From Streptosporangium sp. NBC_01756 (GTDB lineage Bacteria > Actinomycetota > Actinomycetes > Streptosporangiales > Streptosporangiaceae), in NCBI RefSeq assembly GCF_035917975.1, contig NZ_CP109130.1, positions 5,704,001 through 5,768,000 of the forward strand: a stretch of DNA of 64,000 bases. The letters are read 5' to 3'. This document shows, piece by piece, positions 7,245 through 16,127 of the stretch; position 1 is the stretch's first letter, and every line of letters starts with the position of its first letter. A program made the translations under genes and the position numbers. Under the pieces are notes generated by a model. That model ran no database searches and was not told the origin of the DNA. It worked only from the letters and a program-made list of their open reading frames with translations.

Positions 7245-9200
7245 ATGAATCCTTCGGAACAGGTCACACCAGGCGATTCGCCGGTGATCGGCGGCTACAC
7301 ACTCCGGCGTGTGCTCGGGCGCGGCGGCATGGGCACCGTGCACCTCGCCACCACCCCGGCCGGTGCGCTGGCCGCGGTGAAGGTGATCAATCCGGAACTG
7401 GCCCGCGATCCGGCGTTCCAGCGGCGTTTCGAGCGCGAGGTCGCCGCCGCCCGCCTGGTGGCCCGGTTCTGTACGGCCCCCGTGCTGGACGCCGGGTTCG
7501 ACGGGGACGTGGCCTACCTCGTCACCGAATACGTCAAGGGCCCCGACCTGGCGCATGCCGTACGGGAACAGGGGCCGATGGCCGGCTCCGACCTGGAGGC
7601 CCTGGCGGTCGGCATCGCGGTGGCGCTGAACGCGATCCACGGAGCCGGGGTGGTCCACCGGGATCTCAAGCCGTCGAACGTACTGCTCTCCCCGCTGGGC
7701 CCACGCGTGATCGACTTCGGGATCGCGAAGCTGGTCGAAGGGGACAGCCTGGCGACCCAGGCGATTCTGGGGACGCCCGCGTTCATGGCTCCCGAACAGG
7801 TGCGTGGGGAGCCGATCACCCCGGCGGCGGACGTCTACGCCTGGGGCGGTGTGGTCGTGTTCGCGGGGACCGGGCGGTTGCCGTTCGGCGGTGGAGCGCC
7901 GGCGGAGGTCCTCTACCGGATCGTCAACGAGGGGCCGCACCTCGACGGGCTGGACGGGCGGATGCGCGGCTTCGTCGAGCGGGCCATGGCCAAGGACCCG
8001 GCGAGCCGGCCGAGCGCCCGGGAACTGCTCGGCGAGCTGGTCGGCGGCCCGGACGCGACACCCGCGACGGCTGTCCGGGTGGTCGAGCGGACCTGGACCG
8101 GTCAGCCTCCGGCCGAGGCCGATCCGACCCGGGCACAGGGCATGGGCGAGCAGTCCGCTCCGGACCGGTCGCACGGCACGTCCGGACAGCCGGCTCCGAG
8201 CTGGTCACCGGGTCCGCCCGGACCGGGGGACCGGCCCGAACAGGGCTGGCCGCAGAACCTGCCCGGTCAGGGTGACCGGCCCGAACAGGGCTGGTCACCG
8301 GGCCCGTCCGGTCCGCCTGGTCGGCCCGGACCGGGCTGGCCGCAGAACCTGCCCGAATACTCCGGTACGGGCATCGCCGGACAGGACCGGACGGATATGA
8401 CCGGGGGACGTCCCCCCGGTCCGCCGCCCTATACGGCCGTGGGCAGCGGCACGCTGCCGGTCGGGGCCGGCGGGCCTGGTCTCGGCCCACCACCGGACGG
8501 GGCCGGAACCGCCGGGCGGGACCGGCCGGCGGCCCCCCGGGGCAGGCGACGGAGAAGGCTGTTCGCCGGGCTGGCCGCCCTGACCGTGGCGGTGGGGGCG
8601 GCGACGTGGTGGGCCGTGGCGAGGCCCGGCGAGGAATGGCCGTTCCATGCCGACTTCGGTGCCGCGGACCACTCCTGGTCGGTGGGTGCCACCGAGGCCG
8701 GGCGCGCGGAGACGGCCGACGGGGCCTACGTCCTGACCGTGAAACCGGGCTGGCGGCTGTGGAAGTCGGCTCCAGGCCCGGCCGAGCCCGAGTCGGGGGT
8801 GGTCATCAGCGGCGCGGCACGCCTGACCGAGGGGTCGGGGGAGTTCGGTGTCTGGTGCCGGGGTGACGCCGGCACCGGTGACCGATATGAGTTCGGGGTC
8901 GACGACGCCGGGACGGTCTCGATCACCAAACGCCAGGCCGGGCAGCAGGGCGTCGTCCTGTACGGCCCCGTCGAAAACACGAACATCAAGAAGTCGGCGG
9001 ACAACCGCATCGTCGCCGAATGCCGTCCCGACGGGACGAAGCTCGCCCTGCGGATGTGGGTCAACGACGCGTTCGCCGGTGAGGCCGTCGACGACGCCCC
9101 CCATGCTCCCGGACTGACCGGCCTGTACGCGGCGCCGGACGGCGATGCGGAGCTGCGGGTGAGGTTCGGCTCGTTCGACCTGCGCCCGGCGGGCGGGTAG
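7245..9200 (+). CDS. Membrane Ser/Thr protein kinase (PknB/AfsK type)
   Basis: A 651-residue Hanks-type kinase. The catalytic domain (about 17-275) has the glycine loop GRGGMG, the VKVI lysine, HRDLKPSNVL (about 137-146), DFG and the APE-like MAPEQ. A long Pro/Gly/Gln-rich linker (about 280-430) contains a duplicated DRPEQGW and PQNLP unit. One transmembrane helix (about 437-458) follows a basic stop-transfer RGRRRRR. The outer C-terminal domain (about 465-651) contains WSVGATEAGRAETADGAYVL and looks like a beta-rich binding domain of the kind fused to sensor kinases. The next gene, an AfsR-like regulator three bases downstream, is a plausible substrate, as AfsK phosphorylates AfsR in Streptomyces. 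That link is inference. Confidence 0.93.
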   Translation: MNPSEQVTPGDSPVIGGYTLRRVLGRGGMGTVHLATTPAGALAAVKVINPELARDPAFQRRFEREVAAARLVARFCTAPVLDAGFDGDVAYLVTEYVKGPDLAHAVREQGPMAGSDLEALAVGIAVALNAIHGAGVVHRDLKPSNVLLSPLGPRVIDFGIAKLVEGDSLATQAILGTPAFMAPEQVRGEPITPAADVYAWGGVVVFAGTGRLPFGGGAPAEVLYRIVNEGPHLDGLDGRMRGFVERAMAKDPASRPSARELLGELVGGPDATPATAVRVVERTWTGQPPAEADPTRAQGMGEQSAPDRSHGTSGQPAPSWSPGPPGPGDRPEQGWPQNLPGQGDRPEQGWSPGPSGPPGRPGPGWPQNLPEYSGTGIAGQDRTDMTGGRPPGPPPYTAVGSGTLPVGAGGPGLGPPPDGAGTAGRDRPAAPRGRRRRRLFAGLAALTVAVGAATWWAVARPGEEWPFHADFGAADHSWSVGATEAGRAETADGAYVLTVKPGWRLWKSAPGPAEPESGVVISGAARLTEGSGEFGVWCRGDAGTGDRYEFGVDDAGTVSITKRQAGQQGVVLYGPVENTNIKKSADNRIVAECRPDGTKLALRMWVNDAFAGEAVDDAPHAPGLTGLYAAPDGDAELRVRFGSFDLRPAGG

Positions 9201-9203
9201 CGC

Positions 9204-12071
9204 ATGCGGTTCGGTGTGCTCGGTCCCCTCCAGATCCTCGACGGCGAACGGATCCTGCCGCCGCCGGGCCCGGCCAAGCACCGTGCGGTCCTGGCCGCCC
9301 TGCTGCTGGGCGCGGGGCGCGTCGTGACGCTCGACCGGCTGGTCGCCGTGGTGTGGGGCGAGGATCCGCCGGCCTCCGCCGAGCCGGTGCTGCGGGTCTA
9401 TGTGAGCGCGCTGCGCCGTCTGGTCGGAGCCGAGACCATCCGTACGGTCCCCGGGGGCTACCTGATCGCCGTCACCCCCGACCAGGTGGACGCGCACCGG
9501 TTCGAGCACATGGTGGAGCGGGCCCGCCGGAGCCGCGACGCGGGGAGGGCGGCCGAGGCGGCCGACGAGCTGCGTGCCGCGCTGGGGTTGTGGCGCGGAC
9601 CGGCGCTGGCCGACGTCGACTCCGGCGAGCTGCGGCAGACGCACGCCGTACGCCTTGAGGAGCTGCGCCTCGGCGCCACCGAGGATCGGATCGACCTCGA
9701 CCTCGCGCTCGGACGCCACGGCGAGGTCGTCGGTGAGCTCCGTGCCCTGGTGGCCGCCTACCCGCTCAGGGAGCGCGCATGGGGACAGCTGGTCCTCGCA
9801 CTGCACCGGGGAGGGAGGCGTTCCGAGGCGCTCGCGGCCTACCAGGACGCCCGCCGCCTGCTGGTGGAGGAGCTGGGCCTGGAGCCGGGACCCGAGCTGC
9901 GGGCGGCCCACGACAGGGTGCTGGCGGGAGAGAGCCGGGAGCCCGGTGCCCGTACGCAGGAAGCGCCGAACGAGACGCCGCCCGACATCGCCGACTTCAC
10001 CGGCCGCACGCAGGTCCTGAGCTGGATCGCCGGGGAGACGCCCGCTCCCGGCGGAGCCCCGGTGCATCTGGTGCTGCACGGTTCCGCCGGTTCGGGCAAA
10101 AGCGCGGTGGCCGTCCGCGCGGCCACGCTGCTGGGTGCGCGGTTCCCCGACGGCCGGCTGTACGCCGCGCTGCGTGCGGGCGACCGGCCGGTCGGCGTGG
10201 GCGCCGTGCTGGAGGACCTGCTGCGCTCTCTCGGCTGCCCCGAAGGTGCCGTGCCCGCGGGCATCGAGGACAGGGTGCGGCTCTACCGCAGCATGACGGC
10301 CACCCGGCGGCTGCTGGTGGTGCTGGACGACGCCGTGGGCGAGTCCCAGGTCAGGCCGCTGCTGCCGACGGGCCCGGGGTGCCTGACGCTGGTGACCAGC
10401 AGGTCCCCGCTGTACGGGCTGGAGGCCTCCCGTGCCTTCGAGCTCGGCGTGCTCGAAGGCGCCGAATCGGTGGCGATGCTGGCCGGGGTGGTGGGGGAGC
10501 AGCGGGTGCGGGCCGAGCCGCAGGCCGCCCGGCGGATCGCCGAGCTGTGCGGCGGGCTTCCGCTGGCGCTGCGGATCGCGGGGTCCCGGCTGGCCAGGCG
10601 GCCCGGCTGGACCCTGGAGCACCTGGCCGGGCGGTTGAGTGACGAACGGGTGCGCCTGGACGAGCTGGCCGCGGGCGACCTGGCGGTGCGCAGCAGCCTC
10701 GGTCTCGGCTATCGCGGTCTGGCGGAGGAGGAACAGCGGCTGCTGCGGCGCCTGGGGGCGCTGTCGGCGCCGGACGTGGCGCCGTGGGCCGCCGCGGCGG
10801 TGTTCGGCGGTCTGCGGGTGGATCGGATCCTGGAGGAGCTGGCGGCGGCCGGTCTGCTCCAGGAGCGCGGGCTGGACGACGTGGGCCAGGAGCGGTACGG
10901 CCGGCATGACCTGACCCGGCTCTACGCCGCCGAACGCCTCGTCGAGGAGGAGGGCACGGCGGCCCGGGTGCTCGCCGTACTCGCGCGAGAGGTCCTGGAC
11001 CGGGTCCGGCGGGCCCGTACCCTGCTGCTGCCCGCCGAGCCGGGCACCGGCCGGACCGTCGCCCGCACGGCGGGGCAGAGCGCGGCCGTGGAGACGACGC
11101 ACCTGCGGGAGTCGGCCCGGTGGCTCGCGGCCGAACGGGGGTTCCTGGTCGCCGCCGTCGCGGACTTCCACCGCGCGGGGCTGGCCGAGGCGGCCTGGCG
11201 GCTGGCGTTCTACCTGACGCCGTTCTTCGAGCTGCGTGCCCACCACGAGGACTGGCACGCGACGAACCGGATCGGGCTGGAGGCGGCGCGGCAGGCGGGG
11301 CACCGCCATGGCGAGGCGCTGCTGCTGAGGGCGCTGGGCGACCTGCACCGGATCGAGGGGCGCCTGGACGACGCCGTGCGGGCGCTCCAGGCTGCACTGG
11401 CCCATTTCCGGGATCTCGCCGACGGCGCCGAGGAGGCGCGTGCGCGCTACCGTCTCAGCCTGGTCCTCATCGCCCAGGACCGGCCGGCTGAGGCGGAGCG
11501 GTCCCTGGCGGCGTGTCTGACCGCGTTCGAGTCGGCCGGTGACGCGCGTGGCCGGGCGGACGCGCTGCGCTCGCTGGGTTCGGTACGACGGGCCGAGGAC
11601 CTGCTGACAGCCGCCCTCGACGCCTACCGGGAACTGGGCGACCCCCGGGGCCAGGCGGCGGCCCTGCGCGAGCTGGCCCTTCTCCACCTGGACCGGCGGA
11701 GCCTGCCCGCCGCCCGTGACTGCGCCGAGCGCGCCCTCCGCGTCGACCGGCGGTTGGGGGACCGGCTGCCCGAGGCCTCGGGCCTGGTGCTGCTGGCTCG
11801 CGTGGCGCGCGCCGAGGGTGTGCCGGGGACGGCGCGGGCGGCGGCGACGGAGGCCCTGACGATCTTCAAGGAGTACGGCGACCGCCGTGGGACCGCCCAC
11901 GCGCTGCTGGTCCTGGCCGGGGCGGATCTCGATGACGACGAGATCGACGGGGCCTTCACCGCGATCTCCGGCGCCGTGGAGGAGTTCGACGCTCTCGGCG
12001 ACCGGCGAGGTTCGGCCGAGGCGGAGGAGCTCGCGCGGGAGGCGCGCCGCCGCCGTGGCCTCTGGTCATAG
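9204..12071 (+). CDS. AfsR/SARP-family transcriptional regulator
   Basis: A 955-residue regulator with AfsR architecture. It has an OmpR-like winged helix (about 1-92, with the wing ending TVPGGYLI), a bacterial transcriptional activator (BTAD) domain (about 95-245, ending ELGLEPGPELRAAH), an NB-ARC-type ATPase (Walker A GSAGSGKSA near 292-300; LLVVLDDAV as Walker B) and C-terminal tetratricopeptide-like repeats (about 640-950). Members of this family activate secondary-metabolite genes in an ATP- and phosphorylation-dependent way. It begins three bases after the kinase stop, so the two form one operon. Its target genes cannot be told from sequence. Confidence 0.92.
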   Translation: MRFGVLGPLQILDGERILPPPGPAKHRAVLAALLLGAGRVVTLDRLVAVVWGEDPPASAEPVLRVYVSALRRLVGAETIRTVPGGYLIAVTPDQVDAHRFEHMVERARRSRDAGRAAEAADELRAALGLWRGPALADVDSGELRQTHAVRLEELRLGATEDRIDLDLALGRHGEVVGELRALVAAYPLRERAWGQLVLALHRGGRRSEALAAYQDARRLLVEELGLEPGPELRAAHDRVLAGESREPGARTQEAPNETPPDIADFTGRTQVLSWIAGETPAPGGAPVHLVLHGSAGSGKSAVAVRAATLLGARFPDGRLYAALRAGDRPVGVGAVLEDLLRSLGCPEGAVPAGIEDRVRLYRSMTATRRLLVVLDDAVGESQVRPLLPTGPGCLTLVTSRSPLYGLEASRAFELGVLEGAESVAMLAGVVGEQRVRAEPQAARRIAELCGGLPLALRIAGSRLARRPGWTLEHLAGRLSDERVRLDELAAGDLAVRSSLGLGYRGLAEEEQRLLRRLGALSAPDVAPWAAAAVFGGLRVDRILEELAAAGLLQERGLDDVGQERYGRHDLTRLYAAERLVEEEGTAARVLAVLAREVLDRVRRARTLLLPAEPGTGRTVARTAGQSAAVETTHLRESARWLAAERGFLVAAVADFHRAGLAEAAWRLAFYLTPFFELRAHHEDWHATNRIGLEAARQAGHRHGEALLLRALGDLHRIEGRLDDAVRALQAALAHFRDLADGAEEARARYRLSLVLIAQDRPAEAERSLAACLTAFESAGDARGRADALRSLGSVRRAEDLLTAALDAYRELGDPRGQAAALRELALLHLDRRSLPAARDCAERALRVDRRLGDRLPEASGLVLLARVARAEGVPGTARAAATEALTIFKEYGDRRGTAHALLVLAGADLDDDEIDGAFTAISGAVEEFDALGDRRGSAEAEELAREARRRRGLWS

Positions 12072-12150
12072 CGGACTATACGGATCCTGAACGTCGCACC
12101 TCTACATTCATGTCCGACCCTGACCCCCCGACAAGCAGAGGTGACAGAGC

Positions 12151-12768
12151 ATGCGAAGGAAGATCGCGCTCGCCGTGGCCGCCCCGGGACTGGTGGTGGC
12201 CCTGACGGCGTGCGGCGCGCTCGGCGGCCAGCAGCAGGGCAGCAGCGGCCAGGAACGTCAGTCCCGGCAGACCTCCGAAACCGCGGCCACCGGCGCGTCG
12301 TCCGAGGCGGCGCAGGACCAGGCCCCGCCCGAGGCGACGGCGAGCGCGCCGTCCCAGCAGGGGAAGGTGATCGCCACCCGTGAGGTCAAGGCCGGAGGAG
12401 CCGAGCTGACCGTGGACATCACGGGGCTCCGGCGGCAGGGACGGCTGATCACGCTGAGCTGGACCGTCACCAACACCGGCGACGCCGTCTGGGACATGAG
12501 CAGCAATCTGGGGGACACGCCCGCCTATCTCGGCCTGACGGTGGCCGGGGTGAGCCTCGTCGATCCCGTGAACGCCAAGCGTTACCGGGTCGCCCGTACC
12601 GGAGAGAAGGGCACCGCCGAGTGCGCGTGCTCGGACTACGACGTCACGACCGACGCGGGGGAGGTCGTCCCGCTGTACGCGACGTACGCCGCGCCGCCGC
12701 CCGACGTGCAGAAGATCAACGTGGAGATGCCCGTCCTCGGGGTGTTCACCGATGTCCCGATCTCCTGA
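12151..12768 (+). CDS. Secreted lipoprotein with Ig-like domain
   Basis: A 205-residue lipoprotein with lipobox LTAC (Cys about residue 21), a Gln/Ser/Thr-rich linker to about residue 70, then a compact domain (about 75-205) with ITLSWTVTNTGDAVWDM, typical of an immunoglobulin-like beta-sandwich. A Cys pair (ECAC) may form a disulfide. GAGGTGACA before the ATG is the ribosome site. It overlaps the OmpA-like gene downstream by 17 bases, so the two proteins are probably made together at the cell surface. Function is unknown. Confidence 0.8.
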   Translation: MRRKIALAVAAPGLVVALTACGALGGQQQGSSGQERQSRQTSETAATGASSEAAQDQAPPEATASAPSQQGKVIATREVKAGGAELTVDITGLRRQGRLITLSWTVTNTGDAVWDMSSNLGDTPAYLGLTVAGVSLVDPVNAKRYRVARTGEKGTAECACSDYDVTTDAGEVVPLYATYAAPPPDVQKINVEMPVLGVFTDVPIS

Positions 12769-13345
12769 GTCCGCCTGGCGCGTCCTGGGCGCCGCGGTGC
12801 TGGCCGCGGTGGTGGCTGCGGGGCTCGTCGCCGGAGCCGCGCCGGCGGCGTGGGCGGAGCCGGACCCGCCGGCCGGCGCCACGGCGCCGGTGGACGACCT
12901 CATCCTGCCGGTCGACGACCTCCTGGCCGAGATCGAGTCCCTGGACGGCAGCGAGAGCGAGTCCAAACAGGGCGAGACGATCACCCTCGCGCTCACCAGC
13001 GACGTCCTGTTCGCCCTGGACGAGGCCGCGCTGACGGCCAGGGCGACGGCACGGCTGGGGAAGGCCGCGGACAAGATCAGGCAGGAGTCGACCGGAGGGC
13101 TGATCAAGATCATGGGACACACCGACGACCAGGGCACCGACGCCTACAACGACCGGCTGTCCCTGCGGCGGGCGCAGGCCGTACAGGAAGGGCTCCGCGC
13201 GCTGCTGGCCGGGCAGGGCGTGTCCTTCCGGGCCGACGGCTTCGGCGAGCGGCGGCCGAAGGTGCCCAACGTCGTCGACGGCGAGCCCGTCGAGGAGAAC
13301 CGGGCCAGGAACCGCCGCGTCGAGATCGTCTTCACCGCCAAATGA
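12752..13345 (+). CDS. OmpA-family peptidoglycan-binding protein
   Basis: A 197-residue secreted protein: an N-terminal hydrophobic export segment (about 10-35, AAPAAWA cleavage-like site), an acidic linker, then an OmpA C-terminal domain (about 75-195). The peptidoglycan-binding helix motif NDRLSLRRAQAV and the preceding GHTDDQGTDAYN are typical, as is the terminal NRRVEIVF. In Gram-positives these domains hold proteins to meso-DAP peptidoglycan. The ATG at 12752 lies inside the lipoprotein gene in another frame, pointing to translational coupling. Confidence 0.88.
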   Translation: MSRSPESAWRVLGAAVLAAVVAAGLVAGAAPAAWAEPDPPAGATAPVDDLILPVDDLLAEIESLDGSESESKQGETITLALTSDVLFALDEAALTARATARLGKAADKIRQESTGGLIKIMGHTDDQGTDAYNDRLSLRRAQAVQEGLRALLAGQGVSFRADGFGERRPKVPNVVDGEPVEENRARNRRVEIVFTAK

Positions 13346-13362
13346 CCTCGGGCGGCCGCCGG

Positions 13363-14511
13363 TCAGCCGCCGGGGAGTTCGCTCAGACGTACGGTGACCG
13401 TGGTGGTGGAGCCGTCGGGACGCATGATCTTCACCTTGGTCCGGTCTCCGGGGTTCAGCGAGGTGAGAACCTCCGACAGGGCCTGCGTCGTCGGGGTGGG
13501 TGTGTCGTTGACCGAGGTGATCAGGTCGCCCGCCCTGATGCCCGCCTGGTCGGCGCTGCCGCCCGGAGTCACGCGCGCGACACCGACGCCCACCGGCTGA
13601 CCCTCGGTGTCGACCACCGTCTGGACGGTGACGCCCAGGGCGGCCCGGTGGGTGTTGGTCACCTTGCCGCTCTTGATGATCTGCTGGGCGATGTCCGTGG
13701 CGGTGTTGGACGGGATGGCGAAGCCGATGCCGGGGGCCTGTCCTCCGCCGAGTTCGGGGTTGACGGCGGCCAGGGTCGGGATGCCGATGACCTCGCCGGC
13801 GAGGTTGACCAGGGCGCCGCCGCTGTTTCCCGGGTTGATCGCGGCCGAGGTCTGGATGGCGCCGGTGATCGTGGCGCCGGGGGAATCGCTGTCCGTGGGC
13901 TCGCTGATCGTACGGCCCAGCGCGGAGACGATGCCGTTGGTCACGCTGCCCGACAGGCCCAGGGGGTTGCCCATGGCCAGCACGATCTGGCCGACCCGCA
14001 GCCGGGCGGAGTCGCCGAACGGGGCCGGTTTGAGGCCGGCGGGGTCGTCGACTTTGATCACGGCCAGGTCGCCGAGGTTGAAGGCCCTCACGAGCTTGGC
14101 CGTCCGGGGGGCGCCGCCGCTGGCGAGGGTCACCTCGAAACGCTTGGCCCGGCCGACCACATGGGCATTGGTGACGATGTGTCCGGAGCTGTCGTAGACG
14201 ATGCCCGAGCCGAGGCCGTTCTCCGTGGTGATCTGCACGATGGAGGGCAGCACCTTGGTGATGACCTCCTCGTACTTCCCTTCCAGGGAGGCCTCGCCGT
14301 CGGGGGCCCGGGACGGGGCCGACGGCGAGGCGGTCGGTGACGGAGCCGGCGACGAGGCCGGTGGCAAGGCTGGAGACGAGGCCGGCGACGAGGCGCTGGG
14401 CACGTTGGTGGGCGTCGCGCCGGACAGCTGTGATCGCACGGTCTGACCGCAGCCGGCCAGTGCCAGGACGACGGCGGTGAACAGTGCGACACGTGAAGTT
14501 GATCCCCCCAT
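13363..14511 (-). CDS. HtrA/DegP-family serine protease lipoprotein with PDZ domain
   Basis: A 382-residue envelope protease. The lipobox LAGC (Cys about 21) is followed by a Ser/Pro/Ala linker (about 30-75). The trypsin-like domain has the triad His in TNAHVV, Asp in NLGDLAVIKV and Ser in NPGNSGGALV. A PDZ domain (about 285-380) contains GVARVTPGGSADQAGIRAGD. It is likely anchored outside the membrane and degrades or chaperones misfolded wall proteins. Its start lies 20 bases after the acyl-CoA synthetase stop on the same strand, so read-through is possible. The downstream gene converges on it from the other side. Confidence 0.93.
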   Translation of the reverse strand: MGGSTSRVALFTAVVLALAGCGQTVRSQLSGATPTNVPSASSPASSPALPPASSPAPSPTASPSAPSRAPDGEASLEGKYEEVITKVLPSIVQITTENGLGSGIVYDSSGHIVTNAHVVGRAKRFEVTLASGGAPRTAKLVRAFNLGDLAVIKVDDPAGLKPAPFGDSARLRVGQIVLAMGNPLGLSGSVTNGIVSALGRTISEPTDSDSPGATITGAIQTSAAINPGNSGGALVNLAGEVIGIPTLAAVNPELGGGQAPGIGFAIPSNTATDIAQQIIKSGKVTNTHRAALGVTVQTVVDTEGQPVGVGVARVTPGGSADQAGIRAGDLITSVNDTPTPTTQALSEVLTSLNPGDRTKVKIMRPDGSTTTVTVRLSELPGG

Positions 14512-14530
14512 AAGGGGATATCTGCCCAGC

Positions 14531-15994
14531 TCAGAGTGGAAGATACGTCTCGCGGAGGTTACTCCGGCTGAGCTTTCCGGTGGGGGTGCGCGGCAACCGG
14601 TCGCGATACTCGATCACGCGGGGGTGCTTGAGGCGCGCCAGCCGGGGCGCGCAGTGGGCCAGCAGGTCGGCGGTGAGGCCGGGGCCGGGCTCGGCGCCGG
14701 GGGCCGGCTGCACCAGGGCGACGACCCGTTGCCCCCACTCCGGATCCGGTACGCCGATCACGGCCACGTCCGCCACGGAAGGATGCTCCAGCAGGGCCGC
14801 CTCGACCTCGGCGGGGTAGATGTTCACCCCGCCGGAGATGATCAGGTCGGTCCGCCGGTCGCAGAGGAACAGATAGCCCTCCTCGTCCAGGTAGCCGATG
14901 TCGCCCGGGGTGTACTGGCGGCCGCGCATGGCGGAGGCGGTCTTGGACGGATCCCGGTGGTATTCGAACCGGTTGATGCCGCCGATGTAGACCAGGCCCG
15001 GCTCGCCGGGTGGCGGTTCCGTGCCGTCGTCGGCGACGATCGTGAACTCCAGGCCGTCGACCGCCCGGCCGACCGTGCCCGGCCTGGCCAGCCATTCGGC
15101 CGAGGAGACCATGGTGGCCACGGCGGCCTCGGTCGAGCCGTAGTACTCCCACAGCACCGGACCGAGCCAGTCGATCATGGCCCGTTTGGTGGCGGGCGGG
15201 CAGGGGGCAGCGCCGTGATAGAGGTGGGTTAACGACGATAAATCGTATTTTGTCTTTATTGAAGCGGGCAGAGCCAGCAGCCGGTGGAACATGGTCGGCA
15301 CCATGAACGCGTTGGTCACCCGGTGCCGCTCGATCAGCTCCAGTGTCTCCGCCGCCTCGAACTTCTCGGTCACCACGAGCGTGTGGCCGAACTGCAGCGC
15401 CATCATCGCCTGGCCGTACGGGGCGGAGTGGTAGAGCTGGGACAGGACCAGGTGCACGCCGTCGGGTGGCAGCGCGAAGTGCCGCCAGCTCTTACGCATC
15501 AGGATCGGGTAGAGGCCCTCGGGATCGAGTTCGATCAGCCGCCTCCGGACCCCCTTGGGCCTGCCGGTGGTGCCGGAGGTGTAGAGCATCATCGATCCGG
15601 CCCGGCGGTCCTCGGGCGGTGTCGTGGGCTGCCCCTCGGCGATCTCGCCGACTCCCGGGGAGCCGTCCGGCAGGGCTCCCGGGTGGCGCTCGGAGCCGAC
15701 CACCACGCGCGCCGCGCAGTCGGTGACGATGTAGCCGATCTCCTCGGCGGTGTAGTGCCAGTTCACCGGGACGTGGTAGGCGCCGATCTGGTAGGTCGCG
15801 AGCATCATCGTGACCGCGTCCGTCCCGTTGGGCAGCACCGTCACCACGGCGTCGCCGGGGCGGACGCCACGGGCCACGAGACCGTGGGAGACCTGGTTGA
15901 CCCGGTCGTGGAGCTCGCCGTATGTCGTGGTGGTGTCCGCGGCGACGGCGACACGTGCGGGGTCGGCCGCGGCGATCTCGTAGAAGCCCCTCAT
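14531..15994 (-). CDS. Acyl-CoA synthetase (AMP-binding enzyme, FadD type)
   Basis: A 487-residue ANL-superfamily adenylating enzyme. The P-loop [12 protein letters not shown], the YGSTEA adenine-binding motif, the hinge region [29 protein letters not shown] (shown in part) and the C-terminal catalytic lysine in [10 protein letters not shown] are all present. It should activate a carboxylic acid to its CoA thioester; the substrate is unknown. I chose ATG 15994 ([12 protein letters not shown]) because TATGGT lies seven bases upstream and a palindromic operator covers the longer starts at 16006 and 16018. A double-length acyl-CoA dehydrogenase nearby carries a similar operator. Confidence 0.9.
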   Translation of the reverse strand: MRGFYEIAAADPARVAVAADTTTTYGELHDRVNQVSHGLVARGVRPGDAVVTVLPNGTDAVTMMLATYQIGAYHVPVNWHYTAEEIGYIVTDCAARVVVGSERHPGALPDGSPGVGEIAEGQPTTPPEDRRAGSMMLYTSGTTGRPKGVRRRLIELDPEGLYPILMRKSWRHFALPPDGVHLVLSQLYHSAPYGQAMMALQFGHTLVVTEKFEAAETLELIERHRVTNAFMVPTMFHRLLALPASIKTKYDLSSLTHLYHGAAPCPPATKRAMIDWLGPVLWEYYGSTEAAVATMVSSAEWLARPGTVGRAVDGLEFTIVADDGTEPPPGEPGLVYIGGINRFEYHRDPSKTASAMRGRQYTPGDIGYLDEEGYLFLCDRRTDLIISGGVNIYPAEVEAALLEHPSVADVAVIGVPDPEWGQRVVALVQPAPGAEPGPGLTADLLAHCAPRLARLKHPRVIEYRDRLPRTPTGKLSRSNLRETYLPL

Positions 15995-16001
15995 AGGCGT
16001 G

Positions 16002-16007
16002 ACCATA
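16002..16007 (-). promoter_or_regulatory. Candidate -10 element of the acyl-CoA synthetase gene
   Basis: On the minus strand TATGGT is followed by CACGCCT and the ATG at 15994, a leaderless arrangement. The palindrome at 16007-16023 touches its upstream side, so a bound repressor would block the promoter. Confidence 0.42.
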
Positions 16008-16023
16008 CAGAACGACATTCTGT
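16007..16023. promoter_or_regulatory. Palindromic operator candidate
   Basis: ACAGAA-CGACA-TTCTGT is a perfect six-base inverted repeat around five bases. Read on the minus strand, AGAATGTCGTTCTG matches the site before the acyl-CoA dehydrogenase (17135-17148, AGAATATGGTTCTG) at 12 of 14 positions. A TetR-type regulator is the likely ligand, though none is adjacent. Confidence 0.55.
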
Positions 16024-16127
16024 TTGTGGAAGGGGAATGTCGGCACCAGGGAAAATGGTCACCTCGTGGCTTAAGCGTAATTATGCCGCGGTGTATCGAT
16101 CAGAGCAGGTGACGTAATGTGACGCCT

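Noticed and set aside
8295..11900. A 1201-codon open frame on the minus strand
   Set aside because: It is antisense to the kinase and AfsR-like genes, rich in Arg/Pro/Gln with no domain; a by-product of high third-position GC.
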